From: Arthrobacter sp. SLBN-112
GTDB lineage: Bacteria > Actinomycetota > Actinomycetes > Actinomycetales > Micrococcaceae
Direction: 5' to 3'
DNA: 64,000 nucleotides
Assembly: GCF_030944625.1 (NCBI RefSeq)
Contig: NZ_JAUSXY010000001.1
Span: 2,170,001-2,234,000, forward strand
Below are positions 55,557-64,000 of this stretch, piece by piece; position 1 is the stretch's first letter; every line of letters begins with the position of its first letter. A model generated the notes under the pieces. The model searched no databases and was not told where the DNA came from. It was given only the letters and a program-made list of their open reading frames with translations. Both the position numbers and the translations under genes were made by a program.

Positions 55557-56284
55557 TGGAGTGGTTCCTGGCCAACAGCGGCATGGTCTTCGAGCGCGGC
55601 GGCCAGCACCTGGTGCTGGCGCTCGTTCCCATGGTGTTGGGCCTGGTGATTTCGATCCCGCTCGCCCAGCTGGCCAGGCAAAACGGTGCCCTCCGCTCCG
55701 TGGTGCTGACGGCGTCGTCCCTTCTCTACACCATCCCCTCGCTGGCGCTGTTCATCATCCTGCCCACCATCCTGGGCACCCGCATCCTGGACCCCCTCAA
55801 CGTGGTGGTGGCGCTCACCATTTATGCTGTGGCGCTGCTGGTCCGTGCGGCCTTGGACGCTTTCGATTCCGTGGACGCCGACGTCAGCCAGGCCGCCCAG
55901 GCCATGGGGTTCAAGCCGCTGGCACGTTTCCTGAAGGTTGACCTGCCGCTTTCCCTGCCGGTCATGTTCGCTGGTTTGCGGGTAGTGTCCGTCAGCAACA
56001 TCTCCCTGGTCAGCGTTGCCGCCCTGCTGGGAGTTGGCAACCTGGGCATGCTCTTCACCGATGGGCTCCAACGCGACTTCGTCACCGAGGTGGTGGTGGG
56101 GATCATCGCCATCCTGGTCCTGGCACTGCTGATGGACGCCCTCCTCGTCCTGCTGGAACGCATCCTCACCCCGTGGGAGCGGACCGGCACCCGGCGCGAA
56201 CGCGGGGACGGCGCCGGCCGCACCAGCACGCACGCCACGGCGGGACGGCCCCTGACCGAAACCGGGACGGGAGGGCGCGCGTGA
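55556..56284 (+). CDS. osmoprotectant ABC transporter permease 1
   Basis: A 242-residue integral membrane protein of the OpuCB/ProW (BPD_transp_1) kind with about six helices. The loop QAAQAMGFKPLARFLKVDLPL (split here, key residues A, M, G, P) is the ATPase-contacting EAA motif. It pairs with the second permease, the ATPase and the binding protein. The start overlaps the ATPase stop and its own stop overlaps the next GTG (GTGA), so translation is coupled. The C-terminus carries a short cytosolic basic tail. Confidence 0.92.
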   Translation: MEWFLANSGMVFERGGQHLVLALVPMVLGLVISIPLAQLARQNGALRSVVLTASSLLYTIPSLALFIILPTILGTRILDPLNVVVALTIYAVALLVRAALDAFDSVDADVSQAAQAMGFKPLARFLKVDLPLSLPVMFAGLRVVSVSNISLVSVAALLGVGNLGMLFTDGLQRDFVTEVVVGIIAILVLALLMDALLVLLERILTPWERTGTRRERGDGAGRTSTHATAGRPLTETGTGGRA

Positions 56285-57027
56285 GCAACGTCGTCTCCGA
56301 TACTGTTGCCTGGCTCGCCGACCCAACGCACTGGTCCGGAAGCATGGGCATCCCCACCAGGCTTGGGGAGCACCTGCAGTACACCGGGCTGGTCATGCTG
56401 ATCGCCACCGCCATAGCCGTACCCGTTGGATTATTTGTCGGCCACACCGGGAGGGGCAGGGTGGCCGTGGTGGCCTTGGCGGGTGCGCTGCGCGCCCTCC
56501 CCACCCTGGGCCTGCTGATCCTGTTCGTGCTGCTGGCCGGCATTGGGTTGATGCCCCCGATCTGGGCCCTGGTGATCCTCACCGTCCCACCGCTCCTGGC
56601 CGGGACCTACGCCGGCATTTCCAGCGTGGACCGCAACGTGGTGGACGCTGCCCGGGCCATGGGCATGACCGAACTGCAGGTCCTGTTCCGGGCCGAGCTG
56701 CCCAATGCCCTGACGGTCATGTTCGGCGGTTTCAGGACCGGCGTCCTGCAGGTGATCGCCACGGTCTCCGTGGTTGCCTACATCAACCTCGGGGGCCTGG
56801 GCCGCTACCTCTTCGACGGCCTGGTCCTGAGCGACTTCCCCCAGATGCTGGGCGGTTCCCTGCTCATCGCCGGGCTGGCGATCGCCGTCGACCTGGTCCT
56901 GTCCCTATTCCAGAGGCTTTTCCTGGCAACAGGAGCCTCGAAGCAGTCCCACCGCAGCCTGGAGGCTGCGGTTGATCTCACAGACCCCGTGGTTGCGGAG
57001 ACTGTTGTACAAGGAGGTAAGTCATGA
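56281..57027 (+). CDS. osmoprotectant ABC transporter permease 2
   Basis: A 248-residue permease, six helices, with the EAA-type loop DAARAMGMTELQVLFRAELP. It starts GTGAGCAAC at 56281, overlapping the previous stop by 4 bp. Two different permeases per operon, as here, are typical of OpuC/OsmF-type systems. Its stop again overlaps the start of the binding protein by 4 bp. Confidence 0.92.
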   Translation: MSNVVSDTVAWLADPTHWSGSMGIPTRLGEHLQYTGLVMLIATAIAVPVGLFVGHTGRGRVAVVALAGALRALPTLGLLILFVLLAGIGLMPPIWALVILTVPPLLAGTYAGISSVDRNVVDAARAMGMTELQVLFRAELPNALTVMFGGFRTGVLQVIATVSVVAYINLGGLGRYLFDGLVLSDFPQMLGGSLLIAGLAIAVDLVLSLFQRLFLATGASKQSHRSLEAAVDLTDPVVAETVVQGGKS

Positions 57028-57986
57028 AAGATAGCCGTTCCCCACGCCTCGGCAGGCGGGCCTTCGGTGGCCTGGCCGCCGGGCTCGGCATGGCAGTGGT
57101 GTTGTCCGCCTGCGGCGGCTCGTCCAATCCGCTGAGCAACGCACCGGCATCCAGCGGCGGCGCCTCCGGTGAGGCAACGTCCCTGGTGGTTGGCTCCGCC
57201 GATTTCCCGGAAAGCCAAATCATCGCCGAACTGTACGCCGGCGCCCTTAATGCCAACGGAATCACCGCCACCACCAAACCGAACATCGGCTCCCGCGAGG
57301 TCTACTTCAAGGCCGTCCAGGACGGATCCGTGGACGTGGTGCCGGACTACAGCGGCAACCTGCTGCTGTACGTCAACAAGGAAGCCACCGAGGTTTCCGC
57401 CGGCGACATCACCAAGGCACTGCCGGGCAAGCTGCCGGACGGCCTGGCCGTGCTGGATGCCTCCAAGGCCGAGGACAAGGACGCGATGGTGGTCACCAAA
57501 GCAACAGCGGAGAAGTACCAGCTGAAGTCCATCGAGGACCTCGCCAAGGTCTGCAGCGACATCGTGGTGGGGGCACCGGCCACGTTCGGTGAGCGCGCCT
57601 ACGGCCTGCCGGGCCTGAAGAAGAACTACAACTGCGTACCCAAGAAGCTGGAGCCCTTCAGCGACGGCGGCGGCCCCGTGACGCTCAAGGCGCTCCTCGA
57701 GGACAAGGTGCAGGTGGCCGACATCTACACCACCACTCCTTCGATCGCCGACAACGACCTGGTGGTTCTTGATGACCCCAAGAACAACTTCATCGCCCAG
57801 CAGGTCCTGCCGCTGTACAACAAGGCGAAGATGACGGACAAGGCCAAGCAGGCCCTCAACTCCGTGTCCAGCATCCTCACCACCGATGACCTGATCAACC
57901 TCAACCGGGCTGTCAGCGGCAGCCAGAAGCAGGATGCCAAGACGGCAGCAGCCGCCTGGCTCAAAGACAAGGGCATCGTAAAGTAG
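57024..57986 (+). CDS. osmoprotectant ABC transporter substrate-binding lipoprotein
   Basis: A 320-residue lipoprotein with signal peptide ending in the lipobox LSAC (Cys30) and an OpuAC (QAT) domain: VGSADFPESQIIAELYAGAL, GSREVYFKAVQDG, DVVPDYSGNLLLYV and ADIYTTTPSIAD are hallmarks of OsmF/OpuCC quaternary-amine binders. The binding-site aromatic residues (Tyr and Phe in these segments) are plausible for betaine-type ligands. It is the last gene of the operon, with a strong hairpin after it. Confidence 0.93.
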   Translation: MKDSRSPRLGRRAFGGLAAGLGMAVVLSACGGSSNPLSNAPASSGGASGEATSLVVGSADFPESQIIAELYAGALNANGITATTKPNIGSREVYFKAVQDGSVDVVPDYSGNLLLYVNKEATEVSAGDITKALPGKLPDGLAVLDASKAEDKDAMVVTKATAEKYQLKSIEDLAKVCSDIVVGAPATFGERAYGLPGLKKNYNCVPKKLEPFSDGGGPVTLKALLEDKVQVADIYTTTPSIADNDLVVLDDPKNNFIAQQVLPLYNKAKMTDKAKQALNSVSSILTTDDLINLNRAVSGSQKQDAKTAAAAWLKDKGIVK

Positions 57987-58027
57987 CAGCGCGCTTCCCC
58001 GCCCGGGCGGGGATCAGCAGGTGATCA

Positions 58028-58071
58028 CGACGGCGGCTGCCGGACTTTCACAGGTCCGGCAGCCGCCGTCG
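58028..58071. terminator. strong hairpin after the osmoprotectant operon
   Basis: CGACGGCGGCTGCCGGAC (58028-58045) pairs perfectly with GTCCGGCAGCCGCCGTCG (58054-58071), an 18-bp stem. No T-run follows it on the plus strand, so termination may need Rho or the hairpin may protect the 3' end. Confidence 0.65.
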
Positions 58072-58126
58072 CGCGTGTGGCGGAGGTCTCAACGGTGATG
58101 CATCCTTCCTGTGGCATATTTGAGGG

Positions 58127-59347
58127 ATGGCAGAATTCAGGCAGTCCACAAAGCTCAACAACGTCCTATATGACATCCGTGGACCGATCCTGCAGGCCGC
58201 CCAGCAAATGGAGGCGGAGGGCCACCGGATCCTCAAGCTGAACATCGGCAACCCCGCGCCGTTCGGATTCGAGGCGCCCGACGCCATCCTGGTGGACATG
58301 ATCCGCCACTTGCCGCACGCCCAGGGCTACAGCGACTCCCGCGGGATCTTCTCCGCACGCACCGCGGTGTCGCAGTATTACCAGACCCGCGGCATCCAGA
58401 ACATCCATGTGGACGACATCTACCTGGGCAACGGTGTCAGCGAGCTCATCACCATGTCCCTGATGGCGTTGCTCGATTCCGGGGACGAGGTCCTCATTCC
58501 CACGCCGGACTACCCGCTCTGGACCGCGTCCGTGGCGCTCGCCGGCGGCAAGCCGGTCCACTACCTGTGCGACGAGGAATCCGGCTGGCAGCCGGACCTT
58601 GAGGACATGGAAGCGAAAATCACGCCCCGCACCAAGGGAATCGTGGTCATCAACCCGAACAACCCCACCGGGGCCGTCTACCCCGAAGCCACGCTGAAGC
58701 GCATCGTGGAGCTGGCCGAAAAGCACGGGCTGGTCATATTTGCCGATGAAATCTACGAGAAGATCCTGTACGAAGACGCCGTCCATGTGAACCTCGCCAA
58801 GCTCACCGGCGACCACGTCCTCTGCCTGACCTTCAGCGGCTTGTCCAAGGCATACCGGGTCTGCGGCTACCGCGCCGGCTGGATGGCGATTTCCGGGCCG
58901 AAAAAGGAGGCCGCCGACTACCTCGAAGGCATCAACCTCCTGGCGAACATGCGCCTTTGCGCCAACGTTCCGGCCCAGCACGCCATCCAGACGGCACTCG
59001 GCGGCTATCAAAGCATCAGCGACCTCATCCTTCCGGGCGGCCGCCTGCTGGAGCAGCGCAACAAGGCCTACGACATGCTGAACGCTATTCCGGGCGTCAG
59101 CACGCAACAGGCGAGGGGCGCCCTGTACCTCTTTCCGCGTCTGGACCCGGAGGTTTACCACATCAGGGATGACGAGAAGTTTGTCCTCGACCTCCTGAGG
59201 GAACAGAAGATCCTGGTGTCGCACGGCCGCGCGTTCAACTGGGTGCGGCCGGACCACTTCCGCATGGTCACGCTGCCGAACGTCAAGGACATCGAGGAAG
59301 CCATAGGCCGGATGGGGGACTTCCTAAGCCGGTACCAGGGGAACTAG
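58127..59347 (+). CDS. PLP-dependent aminotransferase (AlaT-type)
   Basis: A 406-residue fold-type I aminotransferase resembling alanine/valine-pyruvate aminotransferase AlaT. The PLP-lysine motif is SGLSKAYRVCGYRAGW with Lys241, and NPNNPTGAVYP with FADEIYE supply the cofactor-contacting Asn and Asp. It would make alanine from pyruvate and glutamate. The ATG follows CATATT at six-base spacing, with a GAGGG overlapping the same stretch. It lies between a hairpin and the PPK2 gene, 51 bp upstream of the latter. Confidence 0.9.
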   Translation: MAEFRQSTKLNNVLYDIRGPILQAAQQMEAEGHRILKLNIGNPAPFGFEAPDAILVDMIRHLPHAQGYSDSRGIFSARTAVSQYYQTRGIQNIHVDDIYLGNGVSELITMSLMALLDSGDEVLIPTPDYPLWTASVALAGGKPVHYLCDEESGWQPDLEDMEAKITPRTKGIVVINPNNPTGAVYPEATLKRIVELAEKHGLVIFADEIYEKILYEDAVHVNLAKLTGDHVLCLTFSGLSKAYRVCGYRAGWMAISGPKKEAADYLEGINLLANMRLCANVPAQHAIQTALGGYQSISDLILPGGRLLEQRNKAYDMLNAIPGVSTQQARGALYLFPRLDPEVYHIRDDEKFVLDLLREQKILVSHGRAFNWVRPDHFRMVTLPNVKDIEEAIGRMGDFLSRYQGN

Positions 59348-59398
59348 CCTGTGGTCACGGGCGCACCGCGTCCGTGACCCTCCCGTGGAAGGACCCCC

Positions 59399-60253
59399 AT
59401 GGCCAGCATCGTCGGTTTCGACCAGCACCCCTCTGAGACCCTGCGCGTCGGGAAGGGATTTTCCCTGGCCGCTGTGGACCCCGACGCCACCCCGGGCTAC
59501 AGCGGCAACAAGGCTGACGGCGAAGCGTTGCTGGCGGACCTGGACGGGAAGCTCACGGACATGCAGGAAAAGCTGTTCGCGGAGTCACGGTTCGGCGGGA
59601 AAAAGCGGATCCTCCTGGTCCTGCAGGCGATGGACACGGCAGGCAAAGGCGGAATCGTCAACCACGTGATGGCCACCATGGACCCCCAAGGCGTCCAGTT
59701 CAAGGCGTTCAAGGCGCCCACTGAGCAGGAGAAATCCTACGATTTCCTCTGGCGCATCGAGAAGGAGGTGCCGGCAGCCGGAATGGTGGGTATCTTCGAC
59801 CGCTCCCATTACGAGGACGTCCTCATCCACCGGGTCCACAACTGGGCAACCCCGGACGAAATCACCCGACGCTACCGGGCCATCAACGAATTCGAGGCTC
59901 GCCAGACCGACGCCGGCACCAGGATCGTCAAGGTGATGCTGAAAATCAGCAAGGATGAGCAAAAGTCCCGGCTGTTGGCCCGCCTGGACAATCCTGCCAA
60001 GCACTGGAAGTACAGCAGCGGTGATTTGAAGGAACGCGCCTTTTGGGACGACTACATGGCGGCCTACCAGGCTGCCTTCGACGAAACCAGCACGGCCGAG
60101 GCCCCCTGGTACGTGGTTCCGGCCAACAAGAAGTGGTTTGCCCGGATCGCCGTACAGCAACTGGTGATGTCGGCGCTGTCCGATCTTCGCCTGGAGTGGC
60201 CCAAAGCCGAGTTCGATGTCGACATTGAACGGGAGCTGGTAGCCCGGTCCTGA
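59399..60253 (+). CDS. polyphosphate kinase 2 family protein
   Basis: A 284-residue PPK2-type kinase that uses polyphosphate to phosphorylate nucleotides, or makes polyphosphate from them. Walker A is seen as QAMDTAGKGG, Walker B as GIFDRSHYEDVL, and the lid residues as DNPAKHWKYSSGDL. The arrangement is that of PPK2 domain proteins of Arthrobacter type. Whether it prefers nucleoside mono- or diphosphates cannot be decided by eye. It ends convergent with xseB. Confidence 0.9.
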   Translation: MASIVGFDQHPSETLRVGKGFSLAAVDPDATPGYSGNKADGEALLADLDGKLTDMQEKLFAESRFGGKKRILLVLQAMDTAGKGGIVNHVMATMDPQGVQFKAFKAPTEQEKSYDFLWRIEKEVPAAGMVGIFDRSHYEDVLIHRVHNWATPDEITRRYRAINEFEARQTDAGTRIVKVMLKISKDEQKSRLLARLDNPAKHWKYSSGDLKERAFWDDYMAAYQAAFDETSTAEAPWYVVPANKKWFARIAVQQLVMSALSDLRLEWPKAEFDVDIERELVARS

Positions 60254-60263
60254 CCCTGGGTGC

Positions 60264-60321
60264 AGGCCGGAGCCCCAAGGCCAGAGCCCGGCGACCCGGC
60301 CCGGGCCAGGGGCGCCGGCCT
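60264..60321. terminator. imperfect hairpin between PPK2 and xseB
   Basis: AGGCCGGAGCCCC (60264-60276) pairs with GGGGCGCCGGCCT (60309-60321) with one mismatch. The stem reaches the xseB stop region. No poly-T tract is seen, so confidence is modest. Confidence 0.45.
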
Positions 60322-60539
60322 CAGAGCGGTTGGTCGCGGGAAGCGGCCAACCGCTTCCGTGCGCCTTCCAGCCACTCCTCGCAGCGTGCGGCCAGGGCCT
60401 CCCCGCGCTCCCACAACGCCAGGGACTCCTCCAGGCTTGCCCCTCCTGCCTCCAGCCTGCCCACCACGGCGATGAGTTGCTCCCGGGCCTCCTCGTAGCT
60501 CAGTCCCGCGACGTCTGACTCCGGTTTTTGTTCGGTCAT
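60321..60539 (-). CDS. xseB: exodeoxyribonuclease VII small subunit
   Basis: A 72-residue protein with the typical XseB helical core [18 protein letters not shown] and [24 protein letters not shown]. It binds XseA to form the single-strand exonuclease. The start overlaps the xseA stop by 4 bp (ATGA), so it is translated from the xseA message. Confidence 0.93.
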   Translation of the reverse strand: MTEQKPESDVAGLSYEEAREQLIAVVGRLEAGGASLEESLALWERGEALAARCEEWLEGARKRLAASRDQPL

Positions 60540-61870
60540 GCCTTCTCTTCCGATCCTTGGTGGTGGTCTGGGTTTGCTGGTTGCAGCACCCCGGTGGAGG
60601 TGGCGCCAAAATGGCCCTCCGCCACCCGGATGGACAAGGCGGAGCCCGCCGGTGCCTCGGCGGGGCGGCGGACAACGGCGTGCCCGGACGCGGCGATCCG
60701 TGCGCTCTGGTCACCCGCCAGTTCGACGACGGCGTACCCGCGGTCGAGCGTCTTCTGGGGGGAGAGCGCGCGTACTTGGGCCTTCAGGTGCTCCAGCTGG
60801 TCCGCTGCCCGCACTACCGTGGAGTTCACTGCCGCTGAGGAGCGCCGCAGCAGCCGTTCAATTTCCTCGGCACGGACGGAAACCATGCCTTCGGGAGCTG
60901 CCATCACTGGCCTTGAGTGGAGTGCCGCCAACCGGTCCGACTCGCGGTCCACCAACCGTTCCATGCAGCGTCGCAGCTGTTCGCGTGCTTGTCGGACGCC
61001 TGCCAGTTCTTCGGAGACTTCCGGAACGATCCGTTTGGCAGCGTCGGTGGGCGTGGAGGCACGAAGATCGGCAACGTAGTCCAGCAACGGACGGTCGGCC
61101 TCGTGCCCGATGGCACTGACCACCGGCGTGGCTGCCGCGGCCACGGCCCGGACGAGGTCTTCGCTGTTGAACGGCAGGAGGTCTTCCAGGGCTCCGCCGC
61201 CCCGGGCAATGACAATCACGTCCACCTCCGGCAGTTCATCCAGCTCACGGAGTGCGCGGACCACCTGGGACACCGCGGTGTTGCCCTGGACGGCCACCTC
61301 ACGGATCTCAAACTCCACGGCCGGCCACCGCAATGCTGCGTTGCGCAAGATGTCTTTCTTCGCGTCCGAGTCGCGGCCGGTGATCAGTCCGATGCGATGC
61401 GGCAGCAAGGGCAGGGGCTTCTTCCGGGAGTCGGCAAACAGGCCCTCCGCCGCCAGGGCCTGGCGCAGCCGTTCGATCCTGGCCAGAAGGTCGCCCAGGC
61501 CGACCGGCCGGATATCCCGCACCAGCATGTTCAACCGGCCGGTCTTCATCCAGAACTCGGGCTTCAGCAGTGCCACCACCCGCGAGCCGCGCTCCAGCGG
61601 AAGGTTCTGCCGCTCCAGCACTTTCGTCCAGACGGACGCGGGCAGCGATACTTCCGCATCAACGTCGCGAAGTGTGATGTACGCGTTGGTGCCGCGGCGG
61701 TTCAGCTCGATGACCTGGCCTTCCACCCACGCCGAGGGAGTCCGGTCGATATGCGCCTTCAGCTTCTGCGACAACAGCTGCAGCGGCCAAGGATTGTCCG
61801 GGCTGGTTTCCGCAGCGGTGGCCGGCAAAGTAGTGGGCACGGTACCCGGAAGCGATGCCTGGTCAGACAT
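60536..61870 (-). CDS. xseA: exodeoxyribonuclease VII large subunit
   Basis: Catalytic subunit of exonuclease VII, 444 residues. An N-terminal OB fold ([19 protein letters not shown]) precedes the catalytic domain with the [20 protein letters not shown] block and conserved D/H residues. A long coiled-coil stretch (about residues 270-380) binds XseB. It degrades single-stranded DNA into short oligonucleotides. Upstream is the divergent 62033 gene, about 160 bp away. Confidence 0.95.
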   Translation of the reverse strand: MSDQASLPGTVPTTLPATAAETSPDNPWPLQLLSQKLKAHIDRTPSAWVEGQVIELNRRGTNAYITLRDVDAEVSLPASVWTKVLERQNLPLERGSRVVALLKPEFWMKTGRLNMLVRDIRPVGLGDLLARIERLRQALAAEGLFADSRKKPLPLLPHRIGLITGRDSDAKKDILRNAALRWPAVEFEIREVAVQGNTAVSQVVRALRELDELPEVDVIVIARGGGALEDLLPFNSEDLVRAVAAAATPVVSAIGHEADRPLLDYVADLRASTPTDAAKRIVPEVSEELAGVRQAREQLRRCMERLVDRESDRLAALHSRPVMAAPEGMVSVRAEEIERLLRRSSAAVNSTVVRAADQLEHLKAQVRALSPQKTLDRGYAVVELAGDQSARIAASGHAVVRRPAEAPAGSALSIRVAEGHFGATSTGVLQPANPDHHQGSEEKA

Positions 61871-62032
61871 GCGGACGCCGTTGCGGGGCTGGTGCTGCGG
61901 GCATGGGGTCCTTCAACTGTTGTGGGGCGGTCAATCAACCTTATCCATAAGGTGTAGCACCGGGGGCTGACAGGGACAGGCCGGCCACCCTGCCTAGGAT
62001 GGAGTGAGGCCCCCAACCCCGAAGGACCTGCC

Positions 62033-62884
62033 GTGCGCACTTTCATTTCCGCCCTCGCCACCGTGCTGGGCATCCTCCTGGCATCCGTTGCCGTACCCGC
62101 CATGTGGGTGGACCGGAACATCATCCAGGAAGACGGATTCGTCCGGCTTGCGGCGCCGCTTGGCAAGAACGCGGATTTCCAGAAGAAACTCGCTGCCGCG
62201 GCCGTGGGAACGATCGATACCGGTTCGGTCCCCGGTGCCCTTTCGGGGCTGGTCGATTCGGTGCTGGAGAAAGCCGCGGAGTCCCTGACCCAGCTTCCCG
62301 GCTACCCCGCGGCGTGGGAGGAGACCCTTCGCAGGAGCCACCGCCTGAGCTTCGCCAGCCCCGCGGGGGAGTCCTCCGGCAACGCTCCGGCGTCGTCGCT
62401 GACCCTCGACGTGGCCCCGTTGGTTGCGCTCGGTTCGGACGAAATCTCCCGTGCCACCCGCCTTCCACTCAACCCGCCCGAACAAACGCTGATCAACGTC
62501 GGCCAGCCCGCACATCGCGAATGGGCGGAGCGGCTGGCCACCTATGCGCCCGTGGGCTACATCGCCGCCATCGGCTCCGGCATTGCATTCCTGTTGGCAC
62601 TCGTTGCAGCCCGCCGCCGCTGGACCGTGCTGTTTGCTGCAGGCATTGGTGGCCTGGCCCTCGCCGGACTGTGGTCGCTCGGTGTGCAACTGGGATCGGC
62701 CCGGGCCGTGACCACGGACACGGGCAACGCGGTGGCCAACATGTTCCGCGACCAATTCGTGGGCGCCGCAGCCGCAGACTTCCAATCGTGGATCGCCGGC
62801 ACCGCGGTGACCGGCGGCGTCCTGGTGGCAGTGGGAATTGTGACGTTGTTCGCGTCCCGGAAACGGGTGCGGGCCAGCCGGTAG
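62033..62884 (+). CDS. membrane protein of unknown function
   Basis: A 283-residue protein with an N-terminal helix (about residues 6-26), an extracytoplasmic domain of about 150 residues, then helices near 175-195, 202-222 and 255-275. The external domain has no recognised motif. GTG at 62033 follows GAAGGACC. It ends ten bases before ispH, but ispH has its own -10-like TAGCAT. I cannot assign a function. Confidence 0.7.
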   Translation: MRTFISALATVLGILLASVAVPAMWVDRNIIQEDGFVRLAAPLGKNADFQKKLAAAAVGTIDTGSVPGALSGLVDSVLEKAAESLTQLPGYPAAWEETLRRSHRLSFASPAGESSGNAPASSLTLDVAPLVALGSDEISRATRLPLNPPEQTLINVGQPAHREWAERLATYAPVGYIAAIGSGIAFLLALVAARRRWTVLFAAGIGGLALAGLWSLGVQLGSARAVTTDTGNAVANMFRDQFVGAAAADFQSWIAGTAVTGGVLVAVGIVTLFASRKRVRASR

Positions 62885-62893
62885 CATGGAGGG

Positions 62894-63973
62894 ATGACCA
62901 CCTCGGCTGTACCCCTTTCGATGCCAACCGTTCCGCGCCGGCGCCGCTCGCCCCAGGAAGTGGCGGCCGCGGCCCCCGTGAACGGAACCAAGAAGGTGCT
63001 GCTGGCCGCGCCCCGCGGCTACTGCGCCGGTGTTGACCGGGCAGTGATCGCCGTCGAGAAGGCGCTGGAACACTACGGGCCGCCCGTGTACGTCCGCAAG
63101 CAGATCGTCCACAATGTCCACGTGGTCAGCTCGCTGGAGGAAAAGGGCGCCATCTTCGTGGAAGAGACCGACGAAGTTCCCGAGGGCGCGCTGGTGATCT
63201 TCTCCGCCCACGGTGTTTCCCCCGCTGTGGTTGAATCCGCCGAGACCCGGGGCCTGCGCACCATCGATGCCACCTGCCCCCTGGTCACCAAGGTGCACAA
63301 GGAAGCCGTCCGCTTCGCCAAGGACGACTTCGACATCCTCCTGATCGGCCATGACGGCCATGAGGAAGTGGAAGGCACCTCCGGTGAGGCGCCGGACCAC
63401 ATCCAGATCATCAATGGCCCCCACGAAGTGGACAAGGTCACCGTCCGCGATCCCGAGAAGGTCATCTGGCTGTCGCAGACCACCCTCAGTGTCGACGAGA
63501 CCATGGAAACCGTCCGGTTGCTCAAGGACCGGTTCCCCACCCTGCAGGACCCGCCCAGCGATGACATCTGCTATGCCACCACAAACCGGCAGGTGGCCAT
63601 CAAGAAGATCGCGCCTAAAGCTGACCTGGTGATCGTGGTGGGCTCCGCCAACTCTTCCAATTCGGTCCGGCTGGTGGAGGTGGCGCTGGAATACGGCGCC
63701 AAGGCCTCGTACCGGGTGGACTTCGCCAACGAGGTTGACGAAGCCTGGTTTGAAGGCGTGGCCACCGTGGGTGTCACGTCCGGCGCCTCTGTTCCGGAGG
63801 TCCTGGTGCAGGACGTCCTGAGGCTCCTGGCCGACTATGGCTATGGTGCGGTGGAGGAAGTGGTCACTGCCGAGGAAGACCTGCTGTTCTCCCTGCCCAA
63901 GGAGCTCCGGGCAACCCTCAAGGAAGCCGGCGACGTCAGCCGCGCCCTGGGTGGCCGCCGGCCCCGCAGCTGA
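62894..63973 (+). CDS. ispH: 4-hydroxy-3-methylbut-2-enyl diphosphate reductase
   Basis: Last enzyme of the MEP isoprenoid pathway, a 4Fe-4S reductase making IPP and DMAPP. The three cluster cysteines are present at Cys44 (RGYCAGV), Cys128 (ATCPLV) and Cys226 (ICYATTN). HGVSPAV and the [11 protein letters not shown] substrate motif are intact. The 359-residue protein has a 30-residue Arg/Ala-rich N-terminal extension. The ATG is six bases after TAGCAT (62882-62887), and the GGAGGG between them could also serve as a ribosome binding site. Confidence 0.95.
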   Translation: MTTSAVPLSMPTVPRRRRSPQEVAAAAPVNGTKKVLLAAPRGYCAGVDRAVIAVEKALEHYGPPVYVRKQIVHNVHVVSSLEEKGAIFVEETDEVPEGALVIFSAHGVSPAVVESAETRGLRTIDATCPLVTKVHKEAVRFAKDDFDILLIGHDGHEEVEGTSGEAPDHIQIINGPHEVDKVTVRDPEKVIWLSQTTLSVDETMETVRLLKDRFPTLQDPPSDDICYATTNRQVAIKKIAPKADLVIVVGSANSSNSVRLVEVALEYGAKASYRVDFANEVDEAWFEGVATVGVTSGASVPEVLVQDVLRLLADYGYGAVEEVVTAEEDLLFSLPKELRATLKEAGDVSRALGGRRPRS

Positions 63974-64000
63974 CGATCAACCGCTGCGGGGGAAGGCGAC

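Noticed and set aside
61994..63424. Long open frame antisense to ispH and the membrane-protein gene
   Set aside because: Covers two well-supported plus-strand genes; Gly/His/Asp-rich product typical of antisense shadows.

Overview
The window is high-GC actinobacterial DNA, and gene content and gene order point to the Micrococcaceae (Arthrobacter/Pseudarthrobacter type). Supporting observations are two CIRCE heat-shock operators in front of groES, an IMPDH paralogue pair (guaB and guaB3), an ATP-dependent LigB-type ligase, a WXG-type protein, and many genes whose start codon lies only 6-7 nt after a TANNNT -10 box (leaderless transcripts). The order alr-tsaE-tsaB-rimI-tsaD-groES-groEL-guaB-guaB3-guaA and the block 5-FCL/zinc-ribbon chaperone/galU/rimJ/glpR recall the corresponding Mycobacterium blocks, with extra genes inserted. 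No prophage, insertion sequence, CRISPR array or rRNA was found. All gaps between genes are shorter than 300 bases.

Layout. 1-4.3 kb: end of an unidentified gene, then the overlapping alr-tsaE-tsaB-rimI-tsaD operon (cell-wall D-alanine and the tRNA t6A modification). 4.4-10 kb: glutamate-cysteine ligase-like gene, a frameshifted NagZ-like lipoprotein, a shikimate dehydrogenase-like gene, a frameshifted methyltransferase and a small membrane protein. 10-12.4 kb: HrcA/CIRCE-controlled groES-groEL. 12.4-17.8 kb: reductase-like protein, LigB ligase, DUF389 protein and an acyltransferase. 18-19.5 kb: guaB. 19.5-25 kb: a fructose-type (FrcBCAK-like) ABC operon with kinase, divergent from a LacI regulator; the shared 77-bp region carries two copies of one operator, and the ATPase gene is frameshifted. 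25-30 kb: ABC exporter and a four-gene cluster led by a WXG-type protein. 30-36.7 kb: guaB3, glpD, orphan PTS EIIA, SURF1, DUF3817 and guaA.

36.8-41 kb holds a 1414-residue helicase-like protein whose Walker A and DEXX motifs are both altered but whose nuclease-like C-terminal domain looks intact. 41-46 kb: SAF-domain protein, a Ruc/FmdB-type zinc-ribbon chaperone with its own CIRCE operator, 5-FCL, galU, rimJ, a GlpR/SepX-like divisome membrane protein (the usual glp/moeA gene is missing), tRNA-Ala(CGC) and a 50-residue membrane protein. 46-54 kb: CorA, two Lrp regulators, two MFS exporters, a LysR regulator, a BadF/NagK kinase and a pirin. 54.4-58 kb: a betaine-type osmoprotectant ABC operon. 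58-64 kb: AlaT-type aminotransferase, PPK2, xseB-xseA, a membrane protein and ispH.

The most noteworthy items are the motif-degenerate helicase/nuclease, the CIRCE-controlled Ruc-like chaperone, the WXG-led orphan cluster, the GlpR homologue without adjacent Glp, and three single-base homopolymer frameshifts that are either sequence errors or fresh mutations.
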